Source of the DNA: Acidobacteriota bacterium
GTDB taxonomy: Bacteria > Acidobacteriota > Blastocatellia > Pyrinomonadales > Pyrinomonadaceae
Direction of reading: 5' to 3'
Assembly (NCBI GenBank): GCA_020199775.1
Contig: JAIVJZ010000040.1
Location: 310,001-374,000 of the forward strand
Length of the DNA: 64,000 bases
This document shows, one piece after another, positions 54,129-63,168 of this stretch. Within the stretch, counting starts at the first letter, position 1. Each line of letters starts with the position of its first letter. The translations under genes and the position numbers were made by a program. A model generated the notes under the pieces. It was not told the DNA's origin. It made no database searches and saw only the letters and a program-made list of their open reading frames with translations.

Positions 54129-55571
54129 TCAGCGTGCGGGAGAGTTTGCCGTGGGCTGAACGCCGGGACGGATGGTTGTGGCGAGCGCGAGCGCGGCCAG
54201 CACGCCGACGCACGCGCTCGCCATGAAGGCCACGCTCGCCCCGCGCCAACTCCACAGCGCGCCCATCAATAGCGACGCGGGCCAGACCGTGATGCTGAAC
54301 GCGAGATTGTAGAGGCCGTAAGCCGTGCCGCGTTTGTCGGCGGGCACGAGATCGGCGACGAGCGCCTTCTCCGCGCCTTCGACGAGGCCGAAGTAGATGC
54401 CGTAGATGAGGAAGAGCGCCCACGCGCCCCCGGCCGTCGAGACGAACGCGAAGCCGAGATAGACGGCGGCGTAAAAGAGCCAGCCCGACACGATCAGCGT
54501 CTTGCGCCCCAGCCTGTCCGAGAGGTCGCCGCCGACGAGCGAACTGAGCACCTTGATGCCGTGCAGCGCAGCCCAGAGCAGCGGCAGGTTCGACGCGGAG
54601 ATGCCCACCTCGCGCGCGCGCAGCAGCAGAAACGCGTCCGAGGAGTTCGACAAAGTGAAGAGCGCGAGGATAAGGAGAAAGCGTTTGAAGTTTCCGTCGA
54701 AACCGCGCAGCGAAAAGCGCGGCGGCTTGGGCGCGACGGCGGGCGGCGCGGCGGCGGGCGGCGCGGCGGGCGCGGACGCGTCCGTAGTGACGGCGACGCC
54801 CCGCGCGGCGTCGCCACGTTTGGCGCGCAAGGCGTCGGCGCGTTCGCCTTCGGCTCTCCTGCTCTCCAGTCCGTCCTCCCGGTCTTTGCGCGTCTCGCGA
54901 ATCGCGAAGGCGGCGACGAGCACGGCGGCGAGCGCGGGGACGGAGGCGGCGAAAAAGATCAGCCTGTACTCGCCGAGCGAGATGGCGTCGCCGTCGCTCG
55001 CGATGAAGGCGACGAGCAGGTAAGCGAGCAGCGGGCCGACCACCGCGCCGAAGTGATCCATCGCGCGGTGAAAGCCGAAGGCGAGGCCGCGCTCGTGGGG
55101 CGCGGCCGAGTCGGCGATCATGGCGTCGCGCGGCGCGCTACGGATGCCCTTGCCCACGCGGTCGGCGAAGCGCAGGGCGAAGACCTGCGGCCAACTCGTC
55201 GCGAAGCCCAGAATCGGGCGCACGATGCTCGCCAGCGCGTAGCCGAAAACGACCGGGGCTTTGCGCCGCCCGCTGCGGTCGCTGAAATAACCGGCGAAGA
55301 GTTTCAGGAAACTCGAGACGGATTCCGCGCCGCCTTCGATCAAACCGATGACGACGTACGACGCCCCGAGCGCACCCGCGAGGAAGGCGGGCAGCAGCGG
55401 GTAAATAATTTCGCTCGAAGCGTCGTTCAGGAAGCTGACGAGACTGATGACGAGGACGTTTCGCGGGAGCAGACCGTAACGCCGGAAGAGGCCGGGCGTG
55501 CGCTCGTCGAGCGCGCCCGGACTGATGGAGGCGTCGAACTCGTCGGCGGGGTCGGTGTCGGTCTCGGCCAT
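54129..55571 (-). CDS. MFS transporter
   Basis: A 480-residue protein with about 12 membrane segments. FRYGLLPRNVLVISLVSFLN, IGLIEGGAESVSSFLKLFAG, FGYALASIVRPILGFATSWP and RFADRVGKGIRSAPRDAMIA match the MFS A-type loop. A hydrophilic loop near residues 215-270 is Ala-rich and long (ESRRAEGERADALRAKRGDA). The second half has LWAALHGIKVLSSLVGGDLS. The substrate cannot be told; similar proteins are annotated as drug or metabolite exporters. Confidence 0.88.
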   Translation of the reverse strand: MAETDTDPADEFDASISPGALDERTPGLFRRYGLLPRNVLVISLVSFLNDASSEIIYPLLPAFLAGALGASYVVIGLIEGGAESVSSFLKLFAGYFSDRSGRRKAPVVFGYALASIVRPILGFATSWPQVFALRFADRVGKGIRSAPRDAMIADSAAPHERGLAFGFHRAMDHFGAVVGPLLAYLLVAFIASDGDAISLGEYRLIFFAASVPALAAVLVAAFAIRETRKDREDGLESRRAEGERADALRAKRGDAARGVAVTTDASAPAAPPAAAPPAVAPKPPRFSLRGFDGNFKRFLLILALFTLSNSSDAFLLLRAREVGISASNLPLLWAALHGIKVLSSLVGGDLSDRLGRKTLIVSGWLFYAAVYLGFAFVSTAGGAWALFLIYGIYFGLVEGAEKALVADLVPADKRGTAYGLYNLAFSITVWPASLLMGALWSWRGASVAFMASACVGVLAALALATTIRPGVQPTANSPAR

Positions 55572-55608
55572 GACGGGGCGGCGGCGGGAAAGCGGAGTGC
55601 GTGACGAA

Positions 55609-55830
55609 TCAGCGATTCGCGTTGCGGCGCGTGTTCGCGGCGGGGCGATTCACGTTCTGCGTCGAACCCTCTCCCCCGGCGAAGTTCCACCACACGAGCG
55701 CGGCGACGACGAGCAGCGCGACGAGGCCGACGAGCGCGAGTTTGACAAACATCTTTACCGTCCGCCACACCAGAAACAGCACGACGAGCGCGACGAGAAT
55801 GGCGATGCCGATGATTCCGATAGTGGTCAT
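55609..55830 (-). CDS. Small membrane protein
   Basis: A 73-residue protein with two membrane helices (IGIIGIAILVALVVLFLVW and LALVGLVALLVVAALVWW) and a polar Asn/Arg tail (NVNRPAANTRRNANR). No family is recognised. It lies 38 bases upstream of the MFS gene on the same strand and could be co-transcribed. Confidence 0.6.
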   Translation of the reverse strand: MTTIGIIGIAILVALVVLFLVWRTVKMFVKLALVGLVALLVVAALVWWNFAGGEGSTQNVNRPAANTRRNANR

Positions 55831-55840
55831 AGGGAAGCTC

Positions 55841-55915
55841 TCAGCTATCAGCCGTCAGCTATCAGCCAGCTTGTTCAGCAGTTGTCTTTTGCTGATAGCT
55901 GACGGCTGACGGCTA
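55841..55915. repeat. CAGCTAT-heptad hairpin (E20)
   Basis: The left arm (55841-55866, CAGCTATCAGCCGTC) and right arm (55891-55915) are inverted heptads of the GCTATCA/GCTGACG kind. Polarity is reversed: stops lie in the right arm on the plus strand. The queF stop lies at its edge. Confidence 0.88.
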
Positions 55916-56338
55916 AACGCTTTTCTTATAGTTCGCGCGCACCACCGTCTTGATGTTGCCGCGGATGTTGAAGTCGCCTTCGAGTTCGACGCTCAGGGGG
56001 TCGCAGGCGCGCACGAAGTCTTCGAGGATGACGTTGATGACGTGCTCGTGAAAAATTTTGACGTTGCGAAACGAGTTGATATAGAGCTTGAGGCTTTTCA
56101 GTTCGACGCAACGCTCGCCGGGCACGTAGGCGAGCCGGATGTTGGCGAAGTCGGGGAAGTCGGAGAACGGGCAAATGGCCGTGAACTCCGGCATCTCGAA
56201 GCTGACGGTGATCTCGCGCCCGGCGAACTCGTATGGGAACGTGTCGAGCGGGTAGAGGTTCATCTCCGCGCGCGGCGTCGGGCAAATTTCCAGACCCTGC
56301 TGATTGACGGGCGGCGCGGACGTGTCGATGGCTGACAT
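55913..56338 (-). CDS. queF: NADPH-dependent 7-cyano-7-deazaguanine reductase
   Basis: About 141 residues from the ATG at 56338. It reduces preQ0 to preQ1 in queuosine synthesis. Cys in [13 protein letters not shown] is the catalytic nucleophile, and [14 protein letters not shown] and [18 protein letters not shown] are the other marks. It is of the short single-domain (bacterial YkvM) type. No other queuosine gene is in the window. Confidence 0.93.
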   Translation of the reverse strand: MSAIDTSAPPVNQQGLEICPTPRAEMNLYPLDTFPYEFAGREITVSFEMPEFTAICPFSDFPDFANIRLAYVPGERCVELKSLKLYINSFRNVKIFHEHVINVILEDFVRACDPLSVELEGDFNIRGNIKTVVRANYKKSV

Positions 56339-56476
56339 GACTTTCACACTCCTTGAAACTAAAGACGTGCGATGTTACCTGAGCCGCCCGCGAAAGCAAA
56401 AGGCGGAAGCCGGAGGGCGTCGCCGCCCCTCGCTTCCGCCTCGCGCCTTGCGCGCCCCGGAGCTTTCGCCCGCAGC

Positions 56477-57070
56477 TTACTTGCTTCGATTCATGCCCTT
56501 CATGCCCGGCATCTGCCCTTGCAGGTCGCGCGCCATTTGAAGGTGCTGCTGCACGACGGGGAGCGTCTTGGCGGCAAACGCTTTCAAGTCTGCGTCCTTG
56601 CCCCGCATGCTCTCGTCGCGGAACAGTTTCTCCATCTTCTGATGGTCTTTGTTGCCCGCCATCATGATGTAGTGGTGGTCGAACTCCGCGCCGGACATTC
56701 TCTCCATCTTCGCCATCATCGCGCGCATCTTGGCGTCGGGCGCGGTCGGCAGCGTGATGCCTTTCGCCGACGCGATCTGCATCAACTCGGCGTTGGCCGC
56801 CGTGTGGTCGTCAATCATCTTCTGCGCGTACTGCTTGACGGCATCGCTCGACGCCTTCGTCAAAGCGACCCGCGCCATCTCGACTTCGGCCATGCCGCCC
56901 ATCGCCGCCGTCATCGCGAATTTCCTGTCCGACGAACTGACCGTCGCCATGCCGCCTTCGCGCCTCATGGTCGTGCCGGAGTTCGTGTTCTGCGCCGCCG
57001 CCGTCACGGCCAACAGCGTGAGGCACATCGTCGTGCTCAAAATGAAACCGAGTTTCTTACCTTTTCCCAT
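56477..57070 (-). CDS. DUF4142 helical protein, secreted
   Basis: A 197-residue protein with a signal peptide (LGFILSTTMCLTLLAVTAAAQ). The helix bundle reads KFAMTAAMGGMAEVEMARVA, QYAQKMIDDHTAANAELMQI and HHYIMMAGNKDHQKMEKLFR, typical of DUF4142. Members are often stress-related periplasmic proteins of unknown mechanism. It is Met- and Gly-rich at the end. Confidence 0.85.
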   Translation of the reverse strand: MGKGKKLGFILSTTMCLTLLAVTAAAQNTNSGTTMRREGGMATVSSSDRKFAMTAAMGGMAEVEMARVALTKASSDAVKQYAQKMIDDHTAANAELMQIASAKGITLPTAPDAKMRAMMAKMERMSGAEFDHHYIMMAGNKDHQKMEKLFRDESMRGKDADLKAFAAKTLPVVQQHLQMARDLQGQMPGMKGMNRSK

Positions 57071-57174
57071 GTTCGTTCTCCCTCTGGTTGCTTGTTCCTT
57101 GTGAACTGGTTGAGGTCAGTTGACCTGAAGGTGAAGGGGCGTTCCGACCGCCCCCTCACATGAATGATGGAAGT

Positions 57175-57654
57175 TTACGCGCTCGCGGTGTTCGCGCCGC
57201 CGCTCATGCCGGTCGCGCGTTCGAGGTTGCGGATACGGTCGTGCGCCTCCTGCACCCCGGCGTACTGGCGTTCGATGATGGCCCGCACGTCCGCGGGCAG
57301 GTTCGCGTCGGCGAGCGCGTCCTTGTAGTTCGAGACGGCGGAGTCTTCGCCGCGTTCGCATTCGGCGAGCACGGCGTTTTCGTCCTCGCCCGTCACGGCC
57401 GACTTCATGTTGATCCAGCCGCGATGCAGCGTGGCCGCGACGCTGCCCGCCTTCTCCGGGTCGCCGCCGAGCCGGCGGACTTCCGATTGCAACTCTCCGG
57501 CGAACTGCGCGCGCTGCTGCGAGTATTGATAAAAGAGCGACTTGAAATCGCTGCGTTTCACGCCTTCGGCGGCGGTCTGGAAACCGTTCTGGCCGTCCTT
57601 GCAAGTTTCGATCAAGTTATTGAGCACGGAAATCACGTTATCGTTATCAGCCAT
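57175..57654 (-). CDS. PA2169-like four-helix bundle protein (DUF2383)
   Basis: About 159 residues from the ATG at 57654, with an AAAGGAG ribosome-binding site. It is a ferritin-like bundle: ISVLNNLIETCKDGQNGFQT, FYQYSQQRAQFAGELQSEVR, RRLGGDPEKAGSVAATLHRG, NLPADVRAIIERQYAGVQEA. The family is linked with stress response and is of unknown function. Its role here is unknown. Confidence 0.88.
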   Translation of the reverse strand: MADNDNVISVLNNLIETCKDGQNGFQTAAEGVKRSDFKSLFYQYSQQRAQFAGELQSEVRRLGGDPEKAGSVAATLHRGWINMKSAVTGEDENAVLAECERGEDSAVSNYKDALADANLPADVRAIIERQYAGVQEAHDRIRNLERATGMSGGANTASA

Positions 57655-57755
57655 TTCATTTCTCCTTTGTTGTGTTGCCATCTCCACGCGGCGCGCATCC
57701 GACCTCGGCGCGCATCCCACTTAGAGACTTGCGAATGCGCTTCGCCACGTGCGCG

Positions 57756-58541
57756 CTAGTAACCGGCGCGGCCACCGCCCATCCACGCTTGCGCCGGGTC
57801 GCGTTTCGCGCCGGAGTCGAAAAATTTGACGAGCAGAAGTCCGGCCACGAAGCCGCCGATGTGCGCAGCGTAAGCCACGCCGCCGCCCTCCTGCGAACCC
57901 TGCCCCAACATGCCGAGGCCGTTGATCAACTGGAAGACGAACCAGAGGCCGATGGCGACGAAGGCCGGAACGGTGCGCACGATAAAACTGAAGATGATGA
58001 CGTGGACGCCGCGCGTCGGGTGCAACAAGAGGTAGCCGCCGAGCACGCCCGAGATCGCGCCCGACGCGCCGAGGCTCGGAATGAGCGGGTTCTGCCCGAA
58101 CGCCACCGTCGAAAAGACGTGCGCCAGCGACGCCAGCAGCCCGCACAGCAAGTAGAAGATCAGATACTTCACCTTCCCCATCCGGTGTTCGAGGTTGTCG
58201 CCGAAAATCCAGAGAAAGAGCATGTTGCCGAACAGGTGCGCGAGTCCCCCGTGCATGAACATCGAGGTCAGGAGCGTGAGATAGACGCTGCCCGGCGTCT
58301 CTTGCAGCCCCGGCATCCTCATCCGCTCGCCGCTGATAGGTTCTACGACGATTCGATCCGGCGTCACCAGATCGCGCCCGCTCGTGATCTCGGCGGGAAC
58401 GGTTGACCAAGCGTAGGTGAAAGTGTTGTCGCCGCCGAAGCCCTGAAAGAGGACGAAGACGAGGATGTTCGCCGCGATCAAAAGATAGTTGACGACGGGC
58501 GTCGAATGCCTGTCGGAGTTGTCATCGCCAATGGGAAACAT
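57756..58541 (-). CDS. Rhomboid intramembrane serine protease
   Basis: A 261-residue membrane protein with six or seven helices. The catalytic dyad is Ser160 in LGASGAISG and His227 in AAHIGGF; His102/Asn106 in HGGLAHLFGN are conserved neighbours. Rhomboids cut membrane proteins within the bilayer. The N-terminal SDRHSTPVVNYLLIAANILV and an extracytoplasmic insert (about 50-82) are usual for this class. Substrates are unknown. Confidence 0.93.
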   Translation of the reverse strand: MFPIGDDNSDRHSTPVVNYLLIAANILVFVLFQGFGGDNTFTYAWSTVPAEITSGRDLVTPDRIVVEPISGERMRMPGLQETPGSVYLTLLTSMFMHGGLAHLFGNMLFLWIFGDNLEHRMGKVKYLIFYLLCGLLASLAHVFSTVAFGQNPLIPSLGASGAISGVLGGYLLLHPTRGVHVIIFSFIVRTVPAFVAIGLWFVFQLINGLGMLGQGSQEGGGVAYAAHIGGFVAGLLLVKFFDSGAKRDPAQAWMGGGRAGY

Positions 58542-58879
58542 AATCGTTTAAACCCCTGCCCGAGTTGCCAACCGCCGACGAGGAATGTCCGCCTCCGCCC
58601 GCCGCCCGCAGGCTCCCGCCCTCTACGATTTTAATGAGCGCACATCTTCGCACGACAATGTCGCAAAGCCTGTGACGAGAAGTTAATAAATATTCCCTTG
58701 CATCTCACGTTCCTGACGCGACGCGCCCGAACGCCCATCGCCCGCGCCCGTTTCTCGGCCAAAAACGGCGAAGCCCACTCGAATTAGGCGAGTGGGCTTT
58801 CCGCTTCCAGCATCGTTCTCATACAGGCGCGGCGCACGCTTTCGCTCCGTCGCATCCACAGGCGAACCACCTTAAAACT
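58542..58879. other. Intergenic region with a terminator-like hairpin
   Basis: The 338 bases hold no credible gene. AAGCCCACTCG (58771-58781) and CGAGTGGGCTT (58789-58799) form an 11-base stem with a 7-base loop; on the minus strand it is followed by CGCCGTTTTT, so it may end the transporter transcript at 58880. Confidence 0.6.
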
Positions 58880-60373
58880 TCAATCTATCACGTCGCGGCT
58901 CGCCGGGCCACCCGCGACGATGCCGCGCCGTTCGAGTTCGGGGACGTGCGGCTGCAACAGTTCATAACCTTCCGAACGCGCGACGTAGGTGGCCGCCGTG
59001 ATGTCGCCCGCGACGTTCAAAGTCGTGCGGCACATGTCGAGGATGCGATCCACGCCGAGGATGATGGCGATGAGCGCGGGGTTGATGCCGTAGGTGACGA
59101 GCATCACGATGATGAAGGGGATCGAGCCGGAAGGGACGCCCGCCGTGCCGATGCCGCCGAGGATGGCGAAATAGGCGATGCCGAGTTGCTGGCCGATGGT
59201 CAGGTCGAGTCCCGCCAGTTGCGCGAGGAAGAGGACGGTGACGCCTTCGTAGAGAGCCGTCCCGTTCTGGTTGGCCGTCGCGCCCACGGTCAGGACGAAG
59301 CTGTTGATCTCGCGCGGCACGCCGAGGTTTTCCTCCGAGACGCGCAAGGCCGTCGGCAGCGTCGCGTTCGACGACGAGGTGGAGAAGGCCGTGAGCATGA
59401 CGGTCTTGATGCGGCGGAAAAACTCTATCGGCGAGATGCGCGAGAGGAAATAGACGGAGAGCGAGTAGACGCCGAACATGTGGATGGCGAGGCCGCTGAG
59501 CACCGTCAGCATGAACCAGCCGAGCGCCTGCAAGAGATCGAGACCGAAGCGCGCCGTGTTGTTGAAGAGCAGGCAGGCAACCGCGAACGGCGCGATCTTC
59601 ATGATGATGTCGATGATCTTCGCGGAGATTTCAAAGAGCGCCTGCAAGCCTTGCAGGAGCGGCGCGGTGACGCTCTCCGGGATGAGCGTGGCGGCGATGC
59701 CGAGGATGACGGCGAAGAACATCAGGTGGAGCATGTTCGGCGTGTCGGTCTGCCGCTCCTCGCCCGCGATGATCCCGGCAACCGCCGCCACGGGGTTCGA
59801 CGGCACGACCGTTTTCACCACCTGCATCAGCGGCGAGTCGGTCGTCGCGGCCTTCGTCGCGTCCGCGACGCGCTTCGACGCGTCCGTGCCGTAGCGCGCT
59901 TCGAGTCCGGCCTTCGTCTCGGCGTCGATGCGCTCGCCGGGGCGGATCGTGTTGGCGAGCGTCAGGCCGATGACCACCGAGATGGCTGAGATGACGAGCA
60001 CGTAGGCGAAAGACTTCAACCCGACGCGACCGAGTTTGCGGATGTCGCCGATCCCGGCGACGCCGACGACGAGCGACGAGAAGACCAGCGGGATCACGAC
60101 CATCAGCAGGAGCCGCAGGAAGAGCGTCCCGATGGGTTCGGTGACGTGGCGCACCGCCCACGCGACGCCGGGGTGATCGCCGCCGAACACGCGGTTCGCC
60201 GCCACGCCCGCCACCACGCCCACGACCAGCCCGATCAGGATGCGCGTGTGCAGCGGAATGCCCTTCGGCCGATCCGGCGTCTCGTCCTTGAGGTCGGTCG
60301 TCGCCTCGCGCTCGTAAGCATCCGGGCGTACGCGCGGCGGCGTCACATCTTCATCTCGTCTGTCGTCAGCCAT
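58880..60373 (-). CDS. Dicarboxylate/amino acid:cation symporter (DAACS family)
   Basis: About 497 residues from the ATG at 60373. Eight or so membrane helices and two hairpin loops of the GltPh fold. TAFSTSSSNATLPTALRVSE is the serine-rich hairpin 1, ATANQNGTALYEGVTVLFLA the NGTALY-type ion site, and PSGSIPFIIVMLVTYGINPA hairpin 2, followed by GVDRILDMCRTTLNVAGDIT. It takes up dicarboxylates or glutamate/aspartate with sodium or protons. Confidence 0.92.
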   Translation of the reverse strand: MADDRRDEDVTPPRVRPDAYEREATTDLKDETPDRPKGIPLHTRILIGLVVGVVAGVAANRVFGGDHPGVAWAVRHVTEPIGTLFLRLLLMVVIPLVFSSLVVGVAGIGDIRKLGRVGLKSFAYVLVISAISVVIGLTLANTIRPGERIDAETKAGLEARYGTDASKRVADATKAATTDSPLMQVVKTVVPSNPVAAVAGIIAGEERQTDTPNMLHLMFFAVILGIAATLIPESVTAPLLQGLQALFEISAKIIDIIMKIAPFAVACLLFNNTARFGLDLLQALGWFMLTVLSGLAIHMFGVYSLSVYFLSRISPIEFFRRIKTVMLTAFSTSSSNATLPTALRVSEENLGVPREINSFVLTVGATANQNGTALYEGVTVLFLAQLAGLDLTIGQQLGIAYFAILGGIGTAGVPSGSIPFIIVMLVTYGINPALIAIILGVDRILDMCRTTLNVAGDITAATYVARSEGYELLQPHVPELERRGIVAGGPASRDVID

Positions 60374-60374
60374 A

Positions 60375-60412
60375 ATAAGTTTCAAGTTTCAGGTTTCAAG
60401 TTTCAGGTTAAG
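60375..60412. repeat. TTTCAAG/TTTCAGG-heptad arm (E21)
   Basis: Heptads TTTCAAG, TTTCAGG, TTTCAAG, TTTCAGG run from 60377 to about 60407. No inverted partner lies next to it; the matching inverted run is across the S23 gene in E22. The S23 stop codon touches its end. Confidence 0.8.
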
Positions 60413-60803
60413 ACTTTTTGTATTTCGTGCCTGCCAAGTCGGACTTACGCAAGTAGCTCATCAAGCCGCTAAGCATACGACTTATTTGCGCCGCCGTGCC
60501 AAGTAATTCTTCGAAGCTATCCCGCTCAATGTAGCCTTGGTCAAAGGCGACATACAACTGTGCCCTCACTTCACCGGCCGACCCTTTAGCAATCGTAAGG
60601 AACTGTGCGAACTCCCCGGTTCCACTTCGCTCACAACCTTCGGCGATATTAGACATGATCGAAACGCTGGCTCTTCGTATCTGATCACGCAGTCCGTAGT
60701 CCTTAGAAAAACTTCCCTGATTAGTGGCGGTGTAAATTTGTCTGGTCAACACGCGAGCCTTCTGCCATGCCTCTATCTCCTCGAAACTTTGGAAGGTAGC
60801 CAT
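60408..60803 (-). CDS. Four-helix bundle protein, S23 ribosomal-intervening-sequence family
   Basis: About 131 residues from the ATG at 60803 ([20 protein letters not shown]). [20 protein letters not shown] is the hallmark of the S23/IVP family, along with [20 protein letters not shown] and [20 protein letters not shown]-like helices. Homologues lie in 23S rRNA intervening sequences and in diversity-generating retroelements (Avd). Heptad repeats of one family flank it on both sides (60375-60412 and 60810-60895). An upstream ATG at 60839 would read the repeat. Confidence 0.85.
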   Translation of the reverse strand: MATFQSFEEIEAWQKARVLTRQIYTATNQGSFSKDYGLRDQIRRASVSIMSNIAEGCERSGTGEFAQFLTIAKGSAGEVRAQLYVAFDQGYIERDSFEELLGTAAQISRMLSGLMSYLRKSDLAGTKYKKS

Positions 60804-60809
60804 AGATAA

Positions 60810-60895
60810 AGGTTTCAAGTTGCAGGTTTCAAGTTTCAAGTCTGAATGTTTTCAGGTTCTTCAACTTGAAACCTGAAACCTGCAACTTGAAACTC
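60810..60895. repeat. TTTCAAG-heptad hairpin (E22)
   Basis: The left arm (60811-60841) and right arm (60864-60894) are inverted TTTCAAG/TTGCAGG heptads. It separates the S23 gene from nadK. Same family as E7 and E21. Confidence 0.88.
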
Positions 60896-60898
60896 TTC

Positions 60899-61783
60899 CT
60901 ACCGCCCCCATCTCAATTTTCCGCGCAGCACCTCGAAGTAGTTGCGATTGAGGGGCTGCATCAGGTTGAAGGTCGTGCGGCTCTTGGCGATGAGCACGCG
61001 GTCATTCATTTCCATGCGATAGCCGACCTGCCCGTCGAGCGTGAGGGCGACTTCCTCTTTCGGCGTCTTGAGGATGAGTTCGATCTCGGCGTCGTCGGGC
61101 ACGACGAGGGGGCGGTTCGAGAGCGTGTGCGGGCAGATGGGGGTGATGATGATGGCGTTCATCGAAGGGTAGACGACGGGGCCGCCCGCCGACAAATTGT
61201 AGGCCGTCGAACCCGTCGGCGTGGAGATGATGAGACCGTCGGCGCGGAAGCAGTTGACGAGTTGCCCGTCGAACCACGTCTCGATCTCGATGATGCGCGC
61301 CAACGCCGACTTGCTGATCACCACGTCGTTCAGGACGCGGTTGCGTAAGAGTTTCTCCGCGCCGCGGTGGAGTTCGGCGGCGAGCATCACGCGGCGGTCG
61401 AGATGATAATTGCCCGCGACGATTGATTCGAGGGCGTCCGTCATCTCTTCGACGCGCACCTCGGTCAGGTAGCCGAGCGTGCCGTAGTTGACGCCGACGA
61501 CGGGCACGTCGCGGTTGTCCAGCAGGCGCGCCGTGGCGATCATCGTGCCGTCGCCGCCGAGCACGACGATCATGTCCACGCTGGCGGCGAGTTCCTCGTG
61601 CTCCATCGTCTCGACGGCGCAGCCCGTCTCGCGTTCGATCTCGTCGCGTTCGACGCGCGGCCCGACGACGAGCGCGATGCCGCGCGGCGTGAACCATTCG
61701 AGCAGGCGACAGATGGTTTTAACCGCCTCCGGCTGGTGCGGTTTGACGAACACGCCGACGCGTCGAACGGTAAGTTTCTCCAT
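60899..61783 (-). CDS. nadK: NAD kinase
   Basis: About 294 residues from the ATG at 61783 (MEKLTVRRVGVFV). VVLGGDGTMIATARL carries the GGDGT motif near residue 77, and VNYGTLGYLTEVRVEEM, RADGLIISTPTGSTAYNLSA and GGPVVYPSMNAIIITPICPH complete the family pattern. It phosphorylates NAD to NADP. It is followed by repeat DNA and the S23 gene. Confidence 0.95.
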   Translation of the reverse strand: MEKLTVRRVGVFVKPHQPEAVKTICRLLEWFTPRGIALVVGPRVERDEIERETGCAVETMEHEELAASVDMIVVLGGDGTMIATARLLDNRDVPVVGVNYGTLGYLTEVRVEEMTDALESIVAGNYHLDRRVMLAAELHRGAEKLLRNRVLNDVVISKSALARIIEIETWFDGQLVNCFRADGLIISTPTGSTAYNLSAGGPVVYPSMNAIIITPICPHTLSNRPLVVPDDAEIELILKTPKEEVALTLDGQVGYRMEMNDRVLIAKSRTTFNLMQPLNRNYFEVLRGKLRWGR

Positions 61784-61986
61784 CAGAGGCACACACGCTC
61801 AGGGGGGCGACCGCGCACGCGCCGCACGCCGCGGTGACACCCTCCGGCAATATTCTTCCGGCAAAGTCAGGCTCGAAAACGCGTGAAAGAAAACTGCACC
61901 GGATGATACAGGCGCGTCTTTCCGGGTGTCAACGCAGGGATTTTTTGGGGCGCGTGTGCCGCGCAGATGATGCGCGGCGGGCGAGT

Positions 61987-63081
61987 TTATTGCACGGCGT
62001 AGAGGTTGCCGTCCCAGCCGCCGAAGTAGACGAGGCCGCCGGAGACAGCGGGCGTCGAGGTGACGATGCGCTCGGTCGTGAAAGAGCGTTTGAGTTGCCC
62101 GGTCTGGGCGTCGAGCGTGCAGAGACCTTTGAGGGTGCCGAAATGGATGAGCGAACCCGCGACGGCCGGGGCGGAGGTGATGCCCTGCCCGGCGGCGAAC
62201 CTCCAACGCTCCTTGCCCGTCGCGGCGTCAACCGCGTAGAGGTTTCCGTCGATGCCGCCGAAGTAGACCGCGCCCCCGTCGAGCGCGGGCGAGAAGGGCA
62301 GGCCGCCCTGCGTCTCGAAACTCCACCTCACCTGTCCGGTCGCGGCGTCAACGGCGCGGAGTTGTTTGTCGAGACTCGTGAAGTAGACCAACGCGCCGCC
62401 GTCGCCCACGGGCGCGGAGACGACGGGGCGCGAAGTCTTGGCCGTCCATTTCTTCTGACCCGTGGCGGCATCGACGGCGTGCAGGCCGCGCCCGCTCCCG
62501 ACGTAGAGCGTGCCGCCCGCGACGAGCGGCGAAGTCGGCGCGCCCGCCTCCGCGTTGAACTGCCACACCTCGCGCCCCGTCCGCGCCTCAATCGCGTAGA
62601 GCAGGCCGTTCGTCCCCGCGCAATAGACGACCGGGGCGACGACGACCGGCGTCGAGTTCACGGCGTACTCCGCTTTGAACTTCCAACGCTCCTTGCCCGT
62701 CGCTGCGTCGAGCGCGTAGATGCGCGTGTCCTGACTGCCGAAGTAGACGAGGCCGCCGGAGAGTGCGGGCGAGCCGAGGATGCGCCCGCCCGTCTTGTAC
62801 TTCCACAACTCGCGTCCCGTCGCGCTGTCCACCGCGTAGAGGTGATAATCGTAACTCCCGAAATACGCGACACCGCCCGCGATCACGGGCGTCGAATAGA
62901 CGCTCCCGCCCGTCTTGAATTTCCACTTCGAGACGACCGGAGCCGCCGCATCGCCGTTACTACTTGCCGCGCCGCCGGAAGTTTGCGCCGCGGCCGACGC
63001 CAACGCTCCCGGCGTCTCCTGCGCGCGAGCGGCGATGAGAAGCCACAGGCAACAAGCGACGGCGGCGATGATCCTGTTCAT
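61987..63081 (-). CDS. PQQ-like beta-propeller (BamB-like) secreted protein
   Basis: About 364 residues from the ATG at 63081, with a signal peptide (IIAAVACCLWLLIAARAQ). Seven or eight repeats carry the blade motif AVDAATGKERWRF and GGLVYFGSQDTRIYALDAAT. PQQ-type folds occur in BamB and in many secreted proteins; no PQQ-binding residues can be identified. The role is unknown. It lies beside the VWA protein on the same strand. Confidence 0.88.
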   Translation of the reverse strand: MNRIIAAVACCLWLLIAARAQETPGALASAAAQTSGGAASSNGDAAAPVVSKWKFKTGGSVYSTPVIAGGVAYFGSYDYHLYAVDSATGRELWKYKTGGRILGSPALSGGLVYFGSQDTRIYALDAATGKERWKFKAEYAVNSTPVVVAPVVYCAGTNGLLYAIEARTGREVWQFNAEAGAPTSPLVAGGTLYVGSGRGLHAVDAATGQKKWTAKTSRPVVSAPVGDGGALVYFTSLDKQLRAVDAATGQVRWSFETQGGLPFSPALDGGAVYFGGIDGNLYAVDAATGKERWRFAAGQGITSAPAVAGSLIHFGTLKGLCTLDAQTGQLKRSFTTERIVTSTPAVSGGLVYFGGWDGNLYAVQ

Positions 63082-63168
63082 GTCTCTCAAGCTGCGCCTC
63101 TGTGCGAAAACTCTCAGAAGTCCTGCAAAACTCTCAGAAGTCCCGGCGAGACTCCCCGTAAGGGTTTC

